Made by a program: the position numbers and the translations under genes. The notes beneath the pieces were generated by a model. The model was not told where the DNA came from. It saw only the letters and a program-made list of their open reading frames with translations, and searched no databases. Of a DNA stretch of 64,000 bases, positions 29,505-38,193 are shown piece by piece. The stretch's first letter is position 1; each line of letters starts with the position of its first letter. Origin of the DNA: Sphingomonas sp. S-NIH.Pt15_0812 (lineage in GTDB: Bacteria; Pseudomonadota; Alphaproteobacteria; Sphingomonadales; Sphingomonadaceae); assembly GCF_003951315.1 (NCBI RefSeq), contig NZ_QLJH01000002.1, positions 1 through 64,000 on the forward strand, in the 5' to 3' direction.

Positions 29505-31471
29505 AACGCCTGTCCCAGCGAGACATAGACGGCGATCCGCGAGTCGCCCGGCTGCGGATTGAGCGGCGTCCCGACATCGAGGCGGATCGGCCCGAAATTC
29601 GAGTAATAGCGCACGCCCAGCCCCGCGCCATATTGCAGGCCGGTGAAGCGTGGCAGTGGGCTGGTGTAGATATTGCCGGCGTCCAGGAAGGGCACGACCC
29701 CGAAATTGCCGAACGCCTTCACCCGCGCCTCGATGGAGAATTCGGTCAGGCTGCGCCCGCCGATCGGTGCGTTATTGGGGTCGCGCGGGCCGATATCCTG
29801 ATAGCCATAGCCGCGCACCGAGGCGCCGCCGCCGGCATAGAAGCGCCGCGACGGGGCGACCGCATCGCGCGGCGCGCCGGCGATCGTGCCCAGCCGGGTC
29901 CGCGCCGCCAGCACGACGCCGGGCCGCACCGTCCGATAGACGCTGGCGTCCAGCTGGGTCCGGGCATAGCCGAACACCGATCCCTGCAACGACGCCTCCG
30001 GGCTGAACCGCCCGCCGAGGCGGAAACCCTGGCTGGGATTGAGCAGGTCGTCGGTGCCGTCATAGACCAGGCTGGTCGGCAGCGCGCCGATCAGGAAGGT
30101 CCGGCGACGCGGCTGGCCCGTCGCCACGATCACGTCGCGCTCGTCCGAGGCGAGCAGTTCCGCGCCCAGCGACCAGGTCCAGGTCTTCTGGAAGAAGATG
30201 TTGGTCTGCCGCTCCAGCGCGGCCGACAGCGAGGTGGTGCGCGCCTCATAGGCGGTGCGGTTCTGGTGGGCGAGCGCGACCTGGAGCGTCAGCACCCGGT
30301 CGCGGCCCTTATAATTGTTGCGGCGATAGACCAGCGACGACAATTGCTCCTGCGTGCCCAGCACGCTGCGGATGGTCAGCGCACCCTCGGGCGGGAACAG
30401 GTTGCGGTGCGTCCAGCTGCTCTCCAGCCGGGCACCCTCGCCCGTGCCATAGCCCAGTTCGGCGGCGACGGTGCGGGGCGGCGCGGGATCGAGCTTGACG
30501 GCGAGGTCGACGGTGCCGGGCACCCGCCCCTCGACCGGCTTCAGCTCGACGGCCGAGACCAGGCTGGTCTGGATCAATGCGCGGCGCAGATCATCCACCC
30601 GCGTCTGGTCGAACGGCTCGCCCCGATGGAAGCGGGCGATCTCCGCGACATGGTCGGGCCCGAACACCCGGTTGCCGGGCAACGCGACGATATCGCCGAA
30701 CCGTCGCTCGCCGCCCGGCCGCACCGACAGGTCGAGCGTGGCGGTGCGGGTGGCGTGATCGACCACGATCTCCGGCGCGCCGACGGCCGCGAAGGGGAAG
30801 CCGTCCCGCCCGACCGCTCCGGTCAGCCGCGTATCGGCAGCGACCACCGCATCGGCGTCGACCGGATCGCCCGGCTTGATGCCGAAGGCCCGGGTCAGCG
30901 CATCGGCCTTGTCGCCGGCATGGTCGACGCCCGCCAGCGTCACCCGGTCGAAGCGATAGAGGCCCCCCGGTTCGGCCGCCAGCACCACCTGCGGCCGGGG
31001 GCCCGGCTCGACGGCCACGTTGACGCGCGCATCATAATAGCCCTCGGCCCGCAACAGCGTGACCAGCAGCGCCGAATCCTCCGCCGCGCGCCGGTCGAGC
31101 TGCGCGGCGTTGGCGGGCTGGCCGGCATGGGCCTTGAGCGTCGAATTCTGGTCGAAGCGCTGGCGGAGCAGCGGCGAGCCGATGCCCTCGATCCCATCCA
31201 CGCGCCAGCCATAGCGCCGCTCGGCGACGCCGTCGGTGGCGGCGACCGCGCTGGTCGGTGCGCCGGGCGCGGTGGCGAGGTCGGGCCAGGCGACGCCGAG
31301 ATCGGGCAGCGGGGCGAGCGGCGAATTGGGGTCGAGATCCTCCTCCGGCGTCTGCACCGGCGACGACGCGGCGGCCGGCGCCGGCGCGCTCTGGCCCCAG
31401 GCGAGGGACGGGATCAGGCAGAGACACGCGGCGGCCGCCCCGCGACCCGCCCGCCCGGCGCGGAACGACAT
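29501..31471 (-). CDS. tamA: TamA, outer-membrane Omp85-family partner of TamB
   Basis: A 656-residue outer-membrane protein of the BamA/TamA family. It has a cleavable signal peptide (GAAAACLCLIPSLAWGQSA), a periplasmic POTRA section (for example YYDARVNVAVEPGPRPQVVL and PGGLYRFDRVTLAG, then GDIVALPGNRVFGPDHVAEI) and a C-terminal 16-strand barrel with FYAGGGASVRGYGYQDIGP, the Omp85 VRGY loop motif, ending in aromatic VSLGQAF. It works with TamB across the periplasm. It heads a tamA-tamB pair that overlaps by 4 bases. Confidence 0.95.
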   Translation of the reverse strand: MSFRAGRAGRGAAAACLCLIPSLAWGQSAPAPAAASSPVQTPEEDLDPNSPLAPLPDLGVAWPDLATAPGAPTSAVAATDGVAERRYGWRVDGIEGIGSPLLRQRFDQNSTLKAHAGQPANAAQLDRRAAEDSALLVTLLRAEGYYDARVNVAVEPGPRPQVVLAAEPGGLYRFDRVTLAGVDHAGDKADALTRAFGIKPGDPVDADAVVAADTRLTGAVGRDGFPFAAVGAPEIVVDHATRTATLDLSVRPGGERRFGDIVALPGNRVFGPDHVAEIARFHRGEPFDQTRVDDLRRALIQTSLVSAVELKPVEGRVPGTVDLAVKLDPAPPRTVAAELGYGTGEGARLESSWTHRNLFPPEGALTIRSVLGTQEQLSSLVYRRNNYKGRDRVLTLQVALAHQNRTAYEARTTSLSAALERQTNIFFQKTWTWSLGAELLASDERDVIVATGQPRRRTFLIGALPTSLVYDGTDDLLNPSQGFRLGGRFSPEASLQGSVFGYARTQLDASVYRTVRPGVVLAARTRLGTIAGAPRDAVAPSRRFYAGGGASVRGYGYQDIGPRDPNNAPIGGRSLTEFSIEARVKAFGNFGVVPFLDAGNIYTSPLPRFTGLQYGAGLGVRYYSNFGPIRLDVGTPLNPQPGDSRIAVYVSLGQAF

Positions 31472-31542
31472 GCGCCGTTCCTAGCCGCGACCGAACCGGA
31501 GCGACAGTCCAGAAAACGGTCGGAACGGCGTGCGATCAATGC

Positions 31543-31779
31543 TTAATGCACGGTGCCCACCGGGACCGGGTCGCTCAGCAGGCGCGCCAGTCGCTCGACC
31601 TGCCGCCATCGACAGAAATGCAGGTGATTGCCCAGGTCGCGGCTGCGATTGGCCCGGACCCGCGCCTCGCGCGCGGCCTCCAGGCCGAGCTGCTCGATCA
31701 GGTCGGTCGCCAGCGCCAGTTCGGCACGATTGGCGATATAGGGAAGAAGGTCGGCGGCAGGCGCTGGCAGGTCGGTCAT
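31543..31779 (-). CDS. Conserved hypothetical protein, Arg-rich
   Basis: A 78-residue soluble protein starting MTDLPAPAADLLPYIANR. It has an Ala/Leu/Arg-rich helical middle with AREARVRANRSRDLGNHLHFCRWRQVERL and no signal peptide or membrane segment. I do not recognise a named family, though the pattern has the look of a small conserved sphingomonad protein. It lies upstream of tamA on the same strand with about 70 bases between them. The ATG at 31779 is favoured over 31785. Confidence 0.5.
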   Translation of the reverse strand: MTDLPAPAADLLPYIANRAELALATDLIEQLGLEAAREARVRANRSRDLGNHLHFCRWRQVERLARLLSDPVPVGTVH

Positions 31780-31946
31780 CGCCACCCGTCACTCATGTTC
31801 CGCGCCAGATCGTGCCATCGCGCGGCTGCGGCGACGATCGATGGTAAATCGCCCTGTTCCGGCATCGCCCGCCCCGTCCCACCTGTGCCGCAAAGGGACG
31901 GATTTCGCCCTCTGGCGTCCCGTGCAGGGACATGGCAGGAGGTGGC

Positions 31947-32117
31947 ATGGCCAGCCCGACCCCTTCCCGCGCCGGTGGCGGCATCCTGATCGTCGCCGGA
32001 ATCTTCCTGGGCGCGATCATCGGCTTTCTCTATGGCCAGGCGACGCCCGGCGTGCTGATCGGCCTCACCATCGGCATCGCCGCCGCCCTGCTGCTGTGGC
32101 TGCGCGACCGGCGCTAA
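31947..32117 (+). CDS. Small single- or double-spanning membrane protein
   Basis: A 56-residue protein starting MASPTPSRAGGG. Two hydrophobic segments follow (ILIVAGIFLGAIIGFLYG and VLIGLTIGIAAALLLWL), with a short positive tail RDRR. A strong ribosome site AGGAGGT sits 3 bases before the ATG at 31947; an in-frame ATG at 31932 is less likely. The function is unknown; it may be a small inner-membrane factor. Confidence 0.6.
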   Translation: MASPTPSRAGGGILIVAGIFLGAIIGFLYGQATPGVLIGLTIGIAAALLLWLRDRR

Positions 32118-32360
32118 CGTCAGCAGATTTTGCCCCCCAGATTCTGCGTTCAAGGCGTTCGTATAGCATTTTCCCGGTCAGTCGGACCGACTCATTGGAA
32201 CCGGTAAAATCACGTCAATATCCAACATCCGATATGAACGCGATTACTATGCAAATTGGACACGAAACAAGTCCACCGCCATAAAACTTCGGCGTGTTAA
32301 ATTGGGTTTTCAAGTAAATATTCCTTGTCGCAACAAGCGAATCGACAAGGGATAAAAGAC
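32118..32360. other. AT-rich intergenic stretch with a nested inverted repeat
   Basis: No gene is seen. The base composition is far lower in GC than the neighbours. At 32168-32210 an outer pair of arms, ATTTTCCCGGT against ACCGGTAAAAT (one mismatch), encloses AGTCGG-A-CCGACT. It may be an operator or attenuator for the orphan gene that starts at 32361. Confidence 0.45.
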
Positions 32361-32723
32361 ATGTCCAACGAAGCACAATTCAGCGCCTCGCGTCTGGAAG
32401 AAATTTTTTCGGCTGCGGCCGACAACCACAGGATGTTGAGCGCCACAGCCGATCAAAAAGCCTTTGACGGCCTTGCCGCTGGCGATGCCTCCCTTACCGC
32501 AGAATGCATAAGCATCACCGTCTCCGACCGGAAATTGTGCTTCAAACTTCCCGCGCCAATCAGCAAGGATTGGTGCTTTACGGTTCCGTCCTGGATTCCC
32601 AATGGAACGGCCGCTCAGGCGTGTCTTTCGGTCTGCCACAAGCTCGGGATACCGTCGGGCGTCAAGGTGACGGTCACGGTTGCCGGGAGCGTCATCTATC
32701 AGCAGACCTTCGGCTTCTGCTGA
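32361..32723 (+). CDS. Orphan protein with cysteine-containing C-terminal half
   Basis: A 120-residue protein starting MSNEAQFSASRLEEIFSAAA. The ribosome site is AAGGGAT. The N-terminal half is helical and charged. The C-terminal half is a beta-rich segment with cysteines in ECISI, KLCFK, DWCFT, QACLSVCHK and the final FGFC; the last residue is Cys. No signal peptide is apparent and I recognise no family. The low GC content matches the upstream AT-rich stretch and differs from the surrounding core genes, which suggests foreign origin. It converges with the S24 repressor gene; the hairpin at 32730-32766 separates them. Confidence 0.6.
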   Translation: MSNEAQFSASRLEEIFSAAADNHRMLSATADQKAFDGLAAGDASLTAECISITVSDRKLCFKLPAPISKDWCFTVPSWIPNGTAAQACLSVCHKLGIPSGVKVTVTVAGSVIYQQTFGFC

Positions 32724-32729
32724 TCCTTC

Positions 32730-32766
32730 ACCCGCATCGGCACTTGCGACGGGCGCCGATGCGGGT
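32730..32766. terminator. Perfect 12-bp hairpin between convergent genes
   Basis: ACCCGCATCGGC (32730-32741) pairs perfectly with 32755-32766 around a 13-base loop. It lies just after the orphan protein stop and touches the end of the S24 repressor gene, so it can act as a shared terminator despite the missing T-tract. Confidence 0.55.
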
Positions 32767-33389
32767 CACCGCCAGGCGCGCATCTGCCAGACGACGCGGC
32801 CGATCACGGCGACCGCCCCCTCCGGCACCGGCGGCGCGTCGGGATGATCGCTCCACACCACCAGCGATCCGCCCTGCCGTGCCACGCGCTTCACCATCAG
32901 CGTGTCGTCGATGCGGATCACGAAGATGGCGGGCTTGCGGTCCGGCTGGCGGTCCTGGGTGTCGATGACGATATGGTCGCCGTCGAGCAGCGCCGGCTCC
33001 ATCGATGTGCCCCGCACGCGGAGGATCGCGCCCGCCCCCGCCGCCAGCCGCAAGCGGCGCGCCAGTTGCGGGTCCAACGTCTCGGTGCCCTCCGCCACCT
33101 CGCTATCGACATAGGCACCGGGCCCGGCCGATGCCGCGAGATCGAGGCGGGGCAGTCGATAGCGCGGCTCCGCCCGGACCGCCGCGCCGCCCAGCATCGT
33201 CTCGGCGACGCCGAAGAACTCCGCGAGCCGCCGCCGATCCTCCTCCGCCAGACTGCGGGGCGAGCCGCGCTTTATATATTGCTGGAGATAGGCCGGGTTG
33301 CGGCCGAGCATCCGCGACAGCGCGGACAGGCTGACCCCATCCCGCACGGCAAGCGCGTCGAGCGCGACACGGGCGTCCTGCGCGATCAC
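32766..33389 (-). CDS. S24/LexA-like repressor with N-terminal helix-turn-helix
   Basis: A 207-residue phage CI-like repressor. A helix-turn-helix region (VSLSALSRMLGRNPAYLQQYI, about 19-39) precedes the S24 peptidase domain, with the nucleophile Ser129 in VRGTSMEP and Lys167 in LMVKRV. A possible self-cleavage bond lies at Ala88-Gly89 (LAASAGPGA). The GTG at 33389 is chosen because longer in-frame starts would add a tail that runs through the operator. A -10-like TATCTT sits about 6 bases before the GTG, so the mRNA may be leaderless, as for lambda cI. It is divergent from a Cro-like gene. Confidence 0.85.
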   Translation of the reverse strand: MIAQDARVALDALAVRDGVSLSALSRMLGRNPAYLQQYIKRGSPRSLAEEDRRRLAEFFGVAETMLGGAAVRAEPRYRLPRLDLAASAGPGAYVDSEVAEGTETLDPQLARRLRLAAGAGAILRVRGTSMEPALLDGDHIVIDTQDRQPDRKPAIFVIRIDDTLMVKRVARQGGSLVVWSDHPDAPPVPEGAVAVIGRVVWQMRAWR

Positions 33390-33395
33390 CCTTGC

Positions 33396-33421
33396 AAGAT
33401 AGTCTAGGAAAAATCCTAGAC
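33396..33421. promoter_or_regulatory. Perfect palindromic operator and repressor promoter
   Basis: GTCTAGGA-AAAA-TCCTAGAC (33402-33421) has 8-base arms with no mismatch around four A residues. On the minus strand it overlaps a promoter-like TTGTCT, 16-base spacer, TATCTT set ending at 33396, just before the repressor GTG. It is the most likely binding site of the S24 repressor, giving autoregulation and control of the divergent genes. Confidence 0.8.
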
Positions 33422-33479
33422 AAGCCACACCGGCCAGAACAAATAAGGAACAAAGGCCAGAATCAGGAGGCTCGCGTCC

Positions 33480-33656
33480 GTGTCGCTGCTCACCATCATC
33501 GATCGCTATCTGCATGCCACGCGGATGCCGGTCACCACCTTCGGCCGGCGCGCGGTCGGCGATCCCCGATTGGTGCTCGACCTGCGACGCGGTCGCCAGC
33601 CGGGGCCGGATATGTGCACGCGGATCGAACGCTTCATCGGGGAGCATCAGGCATGA
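33480..33656 (+). CDS. Cro-like small DNA-binding protein
   Basis: A 58-residue basic protein with a GTG start: MSLLTIIDRYLHATRMP, then TTFGRRAVGDPRLVLDLRRG and TRIERFIGE. The layout matches small helix-turn-helix (lambda repressor-like) proteins widely seen in sphingomonads. A ribosome site AGGAGG lies 9 bases before the GTG. It is too short for routine detection. It is transcribed away from the S24 repressor across a 90-base region with one operator, and its stop overlaps the next start (ATGA). The reading suggests a bistable phage-type switch. Confidence 0.75.
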   Translation: MSLLTIIDRYLHATRMPVTTFGRRAVGDPRLVLDLRRGRQPGPDMCTRIERFIGEHQA

Positions 33657-33964
33657 CTGAGCATAACGATGGAACCATCCGGCTCCAGCAGGCGATCGCC
33701 GCCGATGCCTTGATCGCCGGCTGCGCGATCGGGAGCCTGGAGGCGGACAGCCATTCCATAGCCTGGTGCAGCGCCGGGTGCGACGGGACCCGTCATCACC
33801 TCCACTTCCAGGCGCTGCCCAGCCCCAGCCTGGACGACTGGCTCACCACGCTCGATTCCCGCGAATGGCAGGTGCCGGGGCTGCTGGTCGTCGACCTGGC
33901 GGCGACGCGCGACGGCGACCGGCTGATCCTGACCGCGGTCACCCTCGATCCCGATCGCGCCTGA
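33653..33964 (+). CDS. Hypothetical protein co-transcribed with the Cro-like gene
   Basis: A 103-residue soluble protein beginning MTEHNDGTIRLQQAIAADALIAG. It has several cysteines and histidines (AGCAIGS, AWCSAGCDGTRHHLHFQ) and ends VTLDPDRA. No signal peptide or membrane segment is present. I do not recognise the family. The start overlaps the stop of the Cro-like gene by 4 bases, so translation is coupled. As the only other gene controlled by the switch it is the best candidate for an effector. Confidence 0.65.
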   Translation: MTEHNDGTIRLQQAIAADALIAGCAIGSLEADSHSIAWCSAGCDGTRHHLHFQALPSPSLDDWLTTLDSREWQVPGLLVVDLAATRDGDRLILTAVTLDPDRA

Positions 33965-34035
33965 CGACCGGCCTTGGCTGTGGCGAAATGGACACGGTCC
34001 GCAGCCCTGTCCCATTTCCGTCATCCAAATGCATT

Positions 34036-34053
34036 GATATGTTGTAACATGAT
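34036..34053. promoter_or_regulatory. Candidate Zur box upstream of the ZnuD-like receptor
   Basis: The core ATGTT-GT-AACAT is a perfect 5-base inverted repeat within GATATGTTGTAACATGAT. The pattern resembles alphaproteobacterial Zur operators (GATATGTTATAACATATC type). It ends about 40 bases before the start of the receptor gene, well placed to block its transcription when zinc is plentiful. Confidence 0.6.
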
Positions 34054-34088
34054 CGATAGGCAGCGCCCGAAATCTTCCAGCGGAGCCT

Positions 34089-36284
34089 ATGTTCATGTCC
34101 CACCACCGCTTGCTGCTCGGCGTCGCCACGCTCGCCCTCACGCTGCCGGTCGCCCCGGTCCAGGCGCATGGTCCGGCCGACACGCCGGCCCCGGTCGAGG
34201 CGCAGCCGCTCGATACCGCCGATGCAAACCGGGCGACGCCGGGCCGCGATATCGTCGTCACCGCCCCCTTCCGCCAGAGCGAGGCCGATGTGCTCGCCGG
34301 CACCACCATCGTCTCGGGCGAGGAACTGGAACGCTCGCTGCGCCCGACGATCGGCGAGACGCTGACCCGTCAGCCCGGCGTGTCGGCGACCTCCTTCGGC
34401 CCCAACGCCTCGCGGCCCGTGCTACGCGGTTTCCAGGGGGAGCGCATCCGCATCCTGACCGACGGCATCGGCTCGATCGACGTATCCAACACCTCGGTCG
34501 ACCATGCGGTGGCGATCAACCCGCTGATCGCCGAGCGGGTCGAGGTGCTGCGCGGCCCCTCCGCCCTGCTGTTCGGCTCCTCGGCGGTCGGCGGCGTGGT
34601 CAACGTCATCGACACGCGCATCCCCCGCTCCATTCCGGAAAAGGGCTATCGCCTCGCCGGCAACGCCACCTATGGCTCGGCGGCGACCGAACGCTCCGGC
34701 TCGGCCGCGACCGATGTGGCGATCGGCGACCTGTTCGTCGTCCATGCCGATGGCTCCTATCTCAAGACCGACAACCTGAAGATCGGCGGCTATGCCCTGT
34801 CGCGCGAGCAGCGCGCCCGCGCATTGGCCAGTGCCGCGCTGCCGCCCCAGCCGGCGGAGGCCGGCGAGGAGTCGATCGATTTCGCCGCCAATGCCGCGAT
34901 CCGGGGTCGCCTGCCCAACACCGCGTCGGAGACCTGGAATGTCGGCGTCGGCGGCGCGCTGATCACCGAGGGCGGCTCGCTCGGCCTGTCCTACAGTCAC
35001 TATGACAGCCTCTACGGCGTCCCCGTGCGCTACGCGACCGAACCGGGCCAGGAGCAGGAGGCGCCGCGCATCAAGCTGAAGCAGGACCGGGTCGACCTGC
35101 GCGCCGAGGTGAACACCGGCGGCGAGATCTTCGACAAGATCCGCCTCCGCGCCGCCATGGCCGATTACCAGCATGGCGAGCTGGAAGAGAATGGCGAGGT
35201 CGGGACGCAGTTCTTCAACCAGGGGCTGGAGGGCCGGCTGGAACTGGTCCAGGCCGATCGCGGCGGCTGGCTGGGCGCGTCGGGCGTGCAGTTCTTCAAC
35301 CGCCGCTTCGACGTGGAGGGCGAAGAGGCGTTCCTGCCGAGGAACGAGACCAGCCAGGTCGGCCTGTTCACGCTGCAACAGTTCAACCTGGGCGATGTCC
35401 GCGCCGAGGCCGGCGCGCGCTACGAGACGACCAATGTCGACGCCCGCACGCTGCAGGGCGATGCCCGCTTCTTCCAGGGCGGCCGGCATTTCGAGGCGGT
35501 GTCCGCATCGCTCGGCGCGTCCTATGCGCTGGCGGACGGCATCCGCCTCGGCCTGAACGGCTCGCGCACCGAACGCGCGCCCGCCGCCGAGGAACTGTTC
35601 GCCAACGGCGCCCATGCCGGGACGCAAGCCTATGAACTGGGCAATCCGAACTTCCGGCTGGAGAAGAGCTGGGGGCTGGAGGCGACGCTGCACGCGCATC
35701 GTCCGAACTGGAGCTTCGACGCCTCGGCCTATTACAACTGGTTCAGCAACTATATCTATGACAGCCAGGTCGCATCCTCGGTGTGCGAGGCGGCGGCGGC
35801 TCCATCGGGTCGCGAGGTCGACCTGCCCTGCTTCCAGTACAACCAGGCCGATGCCCGCTATTACGGGCTGGAGGCACAGGGGTCCGCCACGCTGGCGCGG
35901 ATCGGCGGCACCCGGATCAATGCGGACCTGCTCGGCGACTGGGTCCATGCCACGGTGGTCGACACCAGCCCGGTGCCCCGCATCCCGCCGCTCCGCCTGC
36001 TCGGCGGCCTGGAGGCGCAGAGCGATCGCGTCACCGCCCGTGCCGAGGTGGAGCACAGCTTCAAGCAGGATCGCGTCGCGCCGTTCGAGACGGCGACGCG
36101 TGGCTTCACCCTGGTCAACGCCAGCGTCGCGTTCAAGCCGTTCGGCGTCGACAACGCCACGTCGCTGATCCTGTCGGCGAACAACATCTTCGACGTGAAC
36201 GCCCGCCGCCATGCCAGCGTCCTCAAGGACTTCGCTCCGCTCGCCGGCCGCGATCTCCGCGCAACGCTCAGCTTCAAGCTGTGA
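34089..36284 (+). CDS. znuD: TonB-dependent outer-membrane receptor, ZnuD-like
   Basis: A 731-residue TonB-dependent receptor for import across the outer membrane. It has a signal peptide (residues 1-27), a plug domain with RDIVVTAPFRQSEAD, ETLTRQPGVSATSFGPNASRPVLRGFQGERIRIL, VDHAVAINPLIAERVEVLRGPSALLFGSSAVGGVVNVIDTRIP, and a 22-strand barrel ending in the aromatic-terminal strand ATLSFKL. The SVDHAVAINP and RIP motifs are typical of the ZnuD zinc receptors. The Zur-like box upstream supports zinc limitation control. The exact substrate is inferred, not shown. Confidence 0.8.
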   Translation: MFMSHHRLLLGVATLALTLPVAPVQAHGPADTPAPVEAQPLDTADANRATPGRDIVVTAPFRQSEADVLAGTTIVSGEELERSLRPTIGETLTRQPGVSATSFGPNASRPVLRGFQGERIRILTDGIGSIDVSNTSVDHAVAINPLIAERVEVLRGPSALLFGSSAVGGVVNVIDTRIPRSIPEKGYRLAGNATYGSAATERSGSAATDVAIGDLFVVHADGSYLKTDNLKIGGYALSREQRARALASAALPPQPAEAGEESIDFAANAAIRGRLPNTASETWNVGVGGALITEGGSLGLSYSHYDSLYGVPVRYATEPGQEQEAPRIKLKQDRVDLRAEVNTGGEIFDKIRLRAAMADYQHGELEENGEVGTQFFNQGLEGRLELVQADRGGWLGASGVQFFNRRFDVEGEEAFLPRNETSQVGLFTLQQFNLGDVRAEAGARYETTNVDARTLQGDARFFQGGRHFEAVSASLGASYALADGIRLGLNGSRTERAPAAEELFANGAHAGTQAYELGNPNFRLEKSWGLEATLHAHRPNWSFDASAYYNWFSNYIYDSQVASSVCEAAAAPSGREVDLPCFQYNQADARYYGLEAQGSATLARIGGTRINADLLGDWVHATVVDTSPVPRIPPLRLLGGLEAQSDRVTARAEVEHSFKQDRVAPFETATRGFTLVNASVAFKPFGVDNATSLILSANNIFDVNARRHASVLKDFAPLAGRDLRATLSFKL

Positions 36285-36387
36285 CAGGGCCTGGCCGCGT
36301 CCTCAACACAGGGGGCGCGGTCGGCTCGAACCGGTTGCGCAACGAATTACTGCTGTTAGCCTAATCCCGTCATTTCGATGGGGGATC

Positions 36388-36942
36388 GTGCACGTGAACG
36401 GGTGGAAATATATGGGTGCCGCGCTGCTCGCAGCCCTTTCGGGCGCGGCGTCGGCAAATGACGGCGAGCCGTGCCCCAAGGATCTGATCTGCGCCAGCGC
36501 GCCTCGGACGGTAGCGGATGCCCTGCTGCGTGCCGGCTATCAAGGGCGGATCGACAGTGACGGCGAAGGCGATCCCCTGATCCTGAGTTCGACGGCTGGC
36601 TACAAGTTCAACGTCTTCTTTTACGATTGCAAGGAACATAAAGAGTGCGCGTCGCTCCAGCTCTTGCTTTCGATCACGCCGTCCAAACCGCGTGACCTGG
36701 CGTTCGTTAATAAGTGGAACACCGATAAGAGGTTCGGCCAGCTTTCCCTGACCAAGGATGGTGACCTGCGGCTAACACATGACTTCTCGACAGTCGGCGG
36801 CGTGACGCGCGCCAACTTCGCCGACACCATCGAATGGTGGTCCAGCATCGTCGGCACACTCGACACATTCATGGCCGCCAATCCCACCGGGGAGTCAAAA
36901 GTCACGACGCCTGCGCCGAAGCCCGACAAGACCGGGGCCTGA
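36388..36942 (+). CDS. Secreted YbjN-domain protein
   Basis: A YbjN-family protein of 184 residues with a GTG start and a signal peptide (HVNGWKYMGAALLAALSGAASA). The mature part reads ADALLRAGYQGRIDSDGEGDPLIL, GYKFNVFFYDCKEHKECASLQL and FVNKWNTDKRFGQLSLTKDGDLRL, which is the YbjN fold (also shared by type III secretion chaperone-like proteins). Its role in bacteria is poorly known and has been linked to sensory and stress phenotypes. A GTG at 36394 is also possible. A hairpin at 36949-36975 follows. Confidence 0.72.
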   Translation: MHVNGWKYMGAALLAALSGAASANDGEPCPKDLICASAPRTVADALLRAGYQGRIDSDGEGDPLILSSTAGYKFNVFFYDCKEHKECASLQLLLSITPSKPRDLAFVNKWNTDKRFGQLSLTKDGDLRLTHDFSTVGGVTRANFADTIEWWSSIVGTLDTFMAANPTGESKVTTPAPKPDKTGA

Positions 36943-36948
36943 TCGTAT

Positions 36949-36975
36949 GGCCGGGGGTGGACAAACGCCCCGGCC
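36949..36975 (+). terminator. Terminator-like hairpin after the YbjN gene
   Basis: GGCCGGGG (36949-36956) pairs with CCCCGGCC (36968-36975) across an 11-base loop, followed by TTCG. It separates the YbjN gene from gcdH. Confidence 0.55.
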
Positions 36976-37008
36976 TTCGAAAGAAGCACGGCATAAGGAG
37001 AGAGATCA

Positions 37009-38193
37009 ATGTCCCGAATGGGCAAGTTCGACTGGGCGGACCCGTTCCTGCTCGACGATCAGCTGACCGAGGACGAGCGGATGATCCGCGACACGGCCCA
37101 GGCCTATGCGCAGGACCGGCTCGCCCCCCGCATCGTCGAGGCGTTCCAGAACGAACATACCGATCCCGCGATCTTCCGAGAGATGGGCGAGCTGGGACTG
37201 CTCGGCCCCACCGTGTCGGAGGAATATGGCGGCGTCGGCGCCAGCTATGTCGCCTATGGCCTGGTCGCCCGCGAGGTGGAACGGATCGACAGCGGCTATC
37301 GCTCGATGATGAGCGTCCAGTCGAGCCTGGTGATGTACCCCATCTATGCCTATGGCTCGGAGGCGCAGAAGCGCGAGTTTCTGCCCAAGCTGGCCTCCGG
37401 CGAATATATCGGCTGTTTCGGCCTGACCGAGCCGGATGCCGGCTCCGACCCCGGCGGCATGACGACACGCGCGAGGAAGGTCGATGGCGGCTACGTCCTG
37501 TCGGGCGCCAAGACCTGGATCAGCAACGCGCCGATCGCCGACGTCTTCGTCATCTGGGCCAAGTCCGACGCGCATGACGGCAAGATCCGCGGCTTCATCC
37601 TGACCAAGGGGATGAAGGGGCTGGAGACGCCGAAGATCGAGGGCAAGCTGTCGCTGCGCGCCTCGATCACGGGCATGGTGATGATGGACGAGGTGGAGGT
37701 CGGCGAGGATGCGCTGCTCCCCGATGTCGAGGGGTTGAAGGGTCCGTTCGGCTGCCTCAACCGGGCGCGCTACGGCATCAGCTGGGGGGCGCTCGGCGCG
37801 GCGGAGTTCTGCTTCCACGCGGCGCGGCAATATGGCCTCGACCGCAAGCAGTTCGGCACCCCGCTCGCCGGGCGGCAGCTCTACCAGAAGAAGCTGGCGG
37901 ACATGGAGACGGAGATCGCGCTCGGCCTCCAGGCCAGCCTGCGCGTCGGCCGGCTGATGGACGAAGGGCGGTTCGCGCCGGAAATGGTGTCGATCGTCAA
38001 GCGCAACAATGTCGGCAAGGCGCTGGACATCGCCCGAACCGCGCGCGACATGCATGGCGGCAACGGCATTTCCGGCGAGTATCAGGTCATGCGCCACCTG
38101 ATGAACCTGGAGACGGTCAACACCTATGAGGGCGCGCACGACGTCCATGCGCTGATCCTGGGCCGCGCGATCACCGGCATCCCCGCTTTCTGA
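37009..38193 (+). CDS. gcdH: Glutaryl-CoA dehydrogenase
   Basis: FAD enzyme of the acyl-CoA dehydrogenase family that oxidises and decarboxylates glutaryl-CoA to crotonyl-CoA (lysine and tryptophan breakdown). The 394-residue length fits. Motifs are [56 protein letters not shown] and [13 protein letters not shown]. The catalytic glutamate sits in [21 protein letters not shown] ribosome site AAGGAG precedes the ATG. Its stop overlaps the start of the CoA-transferase gene (TGATG), so the two are coupled. Confidence 0.95.
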   Translation: MSRMGKFDWADPFLLDDQLTEDERMIRDTAQAYAQDRLAPRIVEAFQNEHTDPAIFREMGELGLLGPTVSEEYGGVGASYVAYGLVAREVERIDSGYRSMMSVQSSLVMYPIYAYGSEAQKREFLPKLASGEYIGCFGLTEPDAGSDPGGMTTRARKVDGGYVLSGAKTWISNAPIADVFVIWAKSDAHDGKIRGFILTKGMKGLETPKIEGKLSLRASITGMVMMDEVEVGEDALLPDVEGLKGPFGCLNRARYGISWGALGAAEFCFHAARQYGLDRKQFGTPLAGRQLYQKKLADMETEIALGLQASLRVGRLMDEGRFAPEMVSIVKRNNVGKALDIARTARDMHGGNGISGEYQVMRHLMNLETVNTYEGAHDVHALILGRAITGIPAF

